Assembly: GCA_933822405.4 (NCBI GenBank)
Contig: CAKOGP040002039.1
Location: forward strand, 1 to 10,678
Direction of reading: 5' to 3'
From: Cylindrotheca closterium
Lineage: Eukaryota > Bacillariophyta > Bacillariophyceae > Bacillariales > Bacillariaceae
DNA length: 10,678 nt
Below, piece after piece: positions 7,664-10,678 of the stretch. Numbering within the stretch: position 1 is the stretch's first letter; the number at the start of each line of letters is the position of its first letter. Both the position numbers and the translations under genes were made by a program. Under the pieces are notes generated by a model, which saw only the letters and a program-made list of their open reading frames with translations, was not told where the DNA came from and made no database searches.

Positions 7664-7725
7664 TGTGACACACAATTTTAAAACCGTGCAGTTTTAAAAC
7701 TGAGTGACGCAGTTTCAAAACTGAG
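7664..7725 (+). repeat. Left terminal inverted repeat of the 792-bp element
   Basis: 62 bp starting TGTGACACACAATTTTAAAA and ending CAAAACTGAG. It pairs with 8394-8455; the one mismatch is ACCGTG here against ACTGTG in the partner. Confidence 0.9.
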
Positions 7726-8393
7726 ATTATGGTCACAGCAATCTTAAAACTGGCACAAGCCAGCCATGCCCCAACCTTGGTTCACACCATTTCTGCAGAG
7801 GTTGTTATCTAAAGCTGTTTTGATGCTGTACTATTGGTTGAAGCTAGACAAGCAATCCCTCTGTACTGTAGTTGTAGGTCCAGCCCAGCACTAAAAACAC
7901 AACTTCAGTTTTCATCTCTTGTGCTGCTGTAGCATGGCCTCACCGTTTTCAGAGTCAATTCTTGCTTTTTTATATAAAGAGTTCTTTGGAGTGTCCTTAA
8001 AAGTGGCCCATCTGTAGTAGATGACTAGAACCCGCAGACTCACTCTTTATTGAGGGAGAAGAAAAACGATCTCCAATTCCACGAAAGAGCATGTTGGATA
8101 TTATGTAATAATTCATTTTTCACTAGGGAATCTGGAGATAGTTGTTCCTATTTCGTTCTAACAAGAGCATAGGTGGAAAATGAATCTCGATTTATATCGC
8201 GTAAAACTGCTTCAACCATGAGAACGACAGCCTGAAAATATGCAGCAAAACGGCTTTTACAGGGTTATCCCAAACTACTGGAAGGTCAACATGTATTACA
8301 TGTGACTGTGGGTATGCGGTATTTCCGGAAGTTCGTAAAATGACTACGCCCGTCAAGCCACCATTTCTGAGATTGTGAAAGTTTTTTAGCTTT

Positions 8394-8455
8394 CTCAGTT
8401 TTGAAACTGCGTCACTCAGTTTTAAAACTGCACAGTTTTAAAATTGTGTGTCACA
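8394..8455 (-). repeat. Right terminal inverted repeat of the 792-bp element
   Basis: Reverse complement of 7664-7725 with one mismatch. GTGC (8456-8459) follows directly as the second copy of the target duplication. Confidence 0.9.
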
Positions 8456-8459
8456 GTGC

Positions 8460-9635
8460 TATGACCTTGCACGTAAAACTATTTGGCGGAGCGACCGAAG
8501 GTCGCGAGGCCCACGATGAGATGCCCAAAGTAACCCGGATATACAAGATGATGGATGACCCTACAAAATCGTTGACCAAATCATTCACCACACACAGCAG
8601 CTACTTGTTTTCACAAGCTTCCTCATAGCGAATGACGAATGAAACTGAGGACGGGAGACAAAGAATAGATTCATGATGACAGCTGCCGGACAGTTGGCAA
8701 TTGTGATGTCTTTTTCTTGTAATCAAACGAGGTGAAACCACAGTGCTGGCGAGCCCTGTTACCCAAAACCGAGCCATCAAATGAAGAAGAAGACAAGATT
8801 TGAACTGAAGCAGAGGAAGAAACATACGTTTCGCCAACAATCTACCGCCGTGGGGGCTGAAACGAACGAGCTGGATACTACTGGAGTCGGTGTTGCCCGC
8901 AAGGGGAATACTATTGTTTTGGTATCTCCTTCCTCGTTGGCTTCGAAGATCGGCATGAGCGCTGCCGTCCACTGTGCAGACTAAAAGAAATGAGAACATC
9001 TGAGATTTTCAGACGACAAAGCGGATGTAGGCAAACTCTTGCCAGCAAATGGAATGAGGTTGTTTTGTCAATCTTCTATTTGGCTTGCAAATCAGCATGG
9101 GCGCTGCCTGTCATCAACTGAGCAGAATGAAAGAAATCAGAACTGGGGAGCTTTCAGGCGAATTGTGTGAGATACCAAGCATGCACAACATATGAAGGTA
9201 CTTGCGACTGCTGTAGCTGATGCAATTCAAGGTTTCAGGGGTAGCAGCAGCAATTGCTTGGCGACAATTCTTCAATGATTGCTACCTACAAGCCAGCATG
9301 CTTCCTCAAAATGGCGCTCAAAGATGACAAATGGAAGAGTAATGAGGAATGTGACAACCCGCCTGGCAAATCAAATATGACGAAAACCTACAGATCATGG
9401 CTGAATGATTGGTGTGCATTGTTGCTTGTTGCCCTATCATCAGGAGTAAGAATGACCAGGTTTCCAGTTGTATCTAGGCAACAACCTCCTCCCATGACAT
9501 CCACAATAAGATGGAATACAATATTTTAACATTCGACTACAAAATTCGATCTAATTTTTAGAGAGTTGAATTGTCATTGTGGTGAGGAGGTTTGGGTATT
9601 TCACTGTCGCCGTCTGCACTTCGTTCATTCAATTC
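8460..9635. other. Stretch without a supported gene
   Basis: Several short open frames exist on both strands, the longest being 132 codons on the minus strand (8999-8601). None shows a recognisable motif, conserved composition or repeat with a coding register, so I do not call a gene. A 55-codon plus-strand frame begins at 8461, directly after the 792-bp element. It could be the remnant of a disrupted gene but has no recognisable homology. An imperfect direct repeat lies at 8937-9161. Confidence 0.4.
8937..9161 (+). repeat. Imperfect direct repeat, two copies of about 80 bp
   Basis: 8937-9015 and 9080-9161 align along their length: TTGGCTTCGAAGATCGGCAT against TTGGCTTGCAAATCAGCATG, GCGCTGCC in both, then AAAGAAATGAGAAC against AAAGAAATCAGAAC, and finally TTTCAGACGA against TTTCAGGCGA. 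The offset is 143 bp. Origin unknown. Confidence 0.65.
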
Positions 9636-9683
9636 ATGTTTAGCGTGAAAGTACTTTAATAGGTCCAAATCCACGCTAAACAT
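9636..9683. repeat. 12-bp inverted repeat near the distal end of the LTR-like region
   Basis: ATGTTTAGCGTG (9636-9647) pairs with CACGCTAAACAT (9672-9683) across a 24-bp loop. It lies just outside the 159-bp tandem repeat and could mark the distal part of the copia LTR, or be a simple stem-loop. Confidence 0.6.
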
Positions 9684-9684
9684 T

Positions 9685-10002
9685 CATATAAATGTAATCG
9701 TTATGTTATTACGAGGGTGTTGACTTACGAAGTAGTAGATGTTAAAGATAGTAACGTAGATCGAATCGTATTCTTAAAAAGAGTGTTGTTATTGTCGTTT
9801 CATCGACAGGCTTCCGCGAAGGCCGATCCTGTTCACTTGCCGCCATATAAATGTAATTGTTATGTTATTACAAGGGTGTTGACTTACAAAGTAGTAGATG
9901 CTAAAGATAGTAACGTAGATCTAATCGTATTCTTAAAAAGAGTGTGGTTATCGTCGTTTCATCGACAGGCTTCCGCGAAGGCCGATCCTGTTCACTTACG
10001 GA
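9685..10002 (-). repeat. 159-bp tandem duplication in the putative copia LTR
   Basis: Unit 1 (9685-9843) and unit 2 (9844-10002) differ at only a few positions; both start CATATAAATGTAAT and carry CAGGCTTCCGCGAAGGCC near their ends. The block lies downstream of the copia RNase H on the minus strand, where the 3' LTR is expected. The second LTR lies outside the window, so LTR identity is inferred from position only. Duplicated promoter or enhancer blocks are common in LTRs, but nothing here shows function. Confidence 0.7.
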
Positions 10003-10043
10003 CACAAACCATTGCATGCATGTGCAATAGCACGGTAGCCTTC

Positions 10044-10056
10044 ATTTGGTCCCCTC
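10044..10056 (-). other. Possible polypurine tract of the copia element
   Basis: On the minus strand the sequence GAGGGGACCAAAT follows the pol stop by about 40 bp and is followed by TGAAGG, which could be an LTR start. Plus-strand cDNA synthesis starts at such tracts. This one is short and interrupted by CC, so the call is weak. Confidence 0.25.
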
Positions 10057-10096
10057 GAATTGGGTTCCAACTTTGGGACCCAGTTCGATAACTTGT

Positions 10097-10678
10097 CTAG
10101 TACGTCCATTCCCCAAATAGTTGCCCTCTCCTTGCTAGTGTCAATCGCTTTGTGAAGGCATCAGCGAGGTTCAACATTCCTGCAATCCACGATACGTCGA
10201 CAACTCCTGCAGCCACATTCCACCTGGTGTAATGATAAGCAGTCGAATTATGCTTCTTGTTCAAAGTGGATTTGACCATTGTTGAATTTGTCACCACGCT
10301 CTCGTTGTCGCAAAATACGTGCGATGGTCCTTCTTCCAAAGGTATTCCGAACATCCTCAATTTGAACCTCAAATGAGTGATCGCCTCAATGCATGACTTC
10401 AAAGCAATGAATTCGGAACCAAAAGTACTCGCTTCTACCGTATTCTGTCGCTTGCTGTGCCATAAGATAGGTGCCCAATTGAGGAATATTTTTGTACCCC
10501 GTATGTGATTTCCGCGTTTTCGTATTGGCGCCGTGTGAAGCATCTACCCAGGCAGTACTTCCTACACTTTGTCCCCTTGGTTTGGGTGTGTTGTGTGGCA
10601 TCTCTTCCGTCGCATCTCGGTAGTATGCCTTGAAATCTTCCCTGGAGGATCTCAACTTGGAATAGTCTACGTTTGGCG
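10097..10678 (-). pseudogene. Ty1/copia RNase H domain, C-terminal end of pol, one frameshift
   Basis: Entering from the right edge, one minus-strand frame reads PHNTPKPRGQSVGS and AWVDASHGANTKTRKSHTGY. At about 10490-10500 the match moves to another frame, with IFLNWAPILWHSKRQNTVEA continuing to the TAG or equivalent stop at 10097-10099. The shift coincides with a run of five A (minus strand), which appears to have one extra base. The acidic catalytic residues of copia RNase H are all visible: Asp in VDASH, Glu in GSEFIAL, Asp in FCDNES and Asp in LADAFTKRL. The enzyme removes the RNA strand during reverse transcription. The ADAFTKRL motif and the short tail are the normal end of copia pol. 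Reverse transcriptase would lie beyond the window. If the frameshift is a sequencing error this copy could be intact here. Confidence 0.9.

Larger units (their letters stand above)
7664..8455. mobile_element. 792-bp MITE-like element, 62-bp inverted ends, GTGC target duplication
   Basis: The ends 7664-7725 and 8394-8455 are inverted copies with a single mismatch in 62 bp. GTGC lies immediately outside both ends (7660-7663 and 8456-8459), as a 4-bp target duplication. Each arm is built from three related modules around AATTTTAAAAC, CAGTTTTAAAACTG (a perfect palindrome) and CAGTTTCAAAACTG. The interior shows no coding sequence, so it would be non-autonomous. The TGTGA ends and 4-bp duplication resemble the Ginger group of integrase-type DNA transposons (ends TGTNR, as I recall), but other superfamilies with 4-bp duplications such as Sola1 cannot be excluded. 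The near-identity of the arms suggests a fairly recent insertion. Confidence 0.88.

Noticed and set aside
8601..8999. 132-codon minus-strand open frame
   Set aside because: No recognisable motif or family. It overlaps a plus-strand open frame of similar quality, so it may be open by chance.
9717..10091. 124-codon plus-strand frame over the 159-bp repeats
   Set aside because: It is created by the tandem duplication, lies antisense to the copia element and ends in its non-coding tail.

Overview
The window reads as a transposon-dense stretch of a eukaryotic nuclear genome, most likely a diatom or related stramenopile. Three separate blocks of Ty1/copia-type protein sequence are visible (gag, pre-integrase/integrase, RNase H), all on the minus strand and all broken or partial. 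Their wording resembles copia elements of diatoms, which I recognise by eye and not by a search. No intact host gene, tRNA, rRNA, CRISPR or bacterial-style operon can be supported.

Layout. 1-454 (minus): fragment of copia pol (pre-integrase plus start of integrase) that runs off the left edge. 454-5641: a block bounded by a 58-bp inverted repeat (55/58 identical), containing, on the minus strand in order of reading, a gag pseudogene with a CCHC zinc knuckle (5515-4238), a long decayed unknown gene (4038-815) and a ~108-codon reading frame (818-492). 497-820 is repeated in direct orientation at 5773-6571 (about 94% identical by hand count). Thus gag plus the unknown gene also lie between two LTR-like direct repeats. 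The right-hand repeat is split by a 484-bp TA-flanked MITE (5936-6419).

6579-6806: three 81-bp tandem units. 6625-7620: a diverged inverted repeat around about 550 bp of gene-free DNA. 7664-8455: a 792-bp MITE-like element with 62-bp inverted ends and a 4-bp target duplication GTGC. 8460-9635: no supported gene, one imperfect direct repeat. 9636-10056: LTR-like region of another copia copy with a 159-bp tandem duplication. 10097-10678 (minus): C-terminal RNase H of that copy, with one frameshift.

The best candidate for something undescribed is the 454-6571 composite. A gag-only retroelement (or a transposon with inverted ends) appears to carry a roughly 1,070-codon gene of unknown family and a duplicated short reading frame. 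Everything in it is decayed, so the interest lies in finding its intact relatives. All functional statements rest on reading the sequence by eye; no alignments or searches were run.
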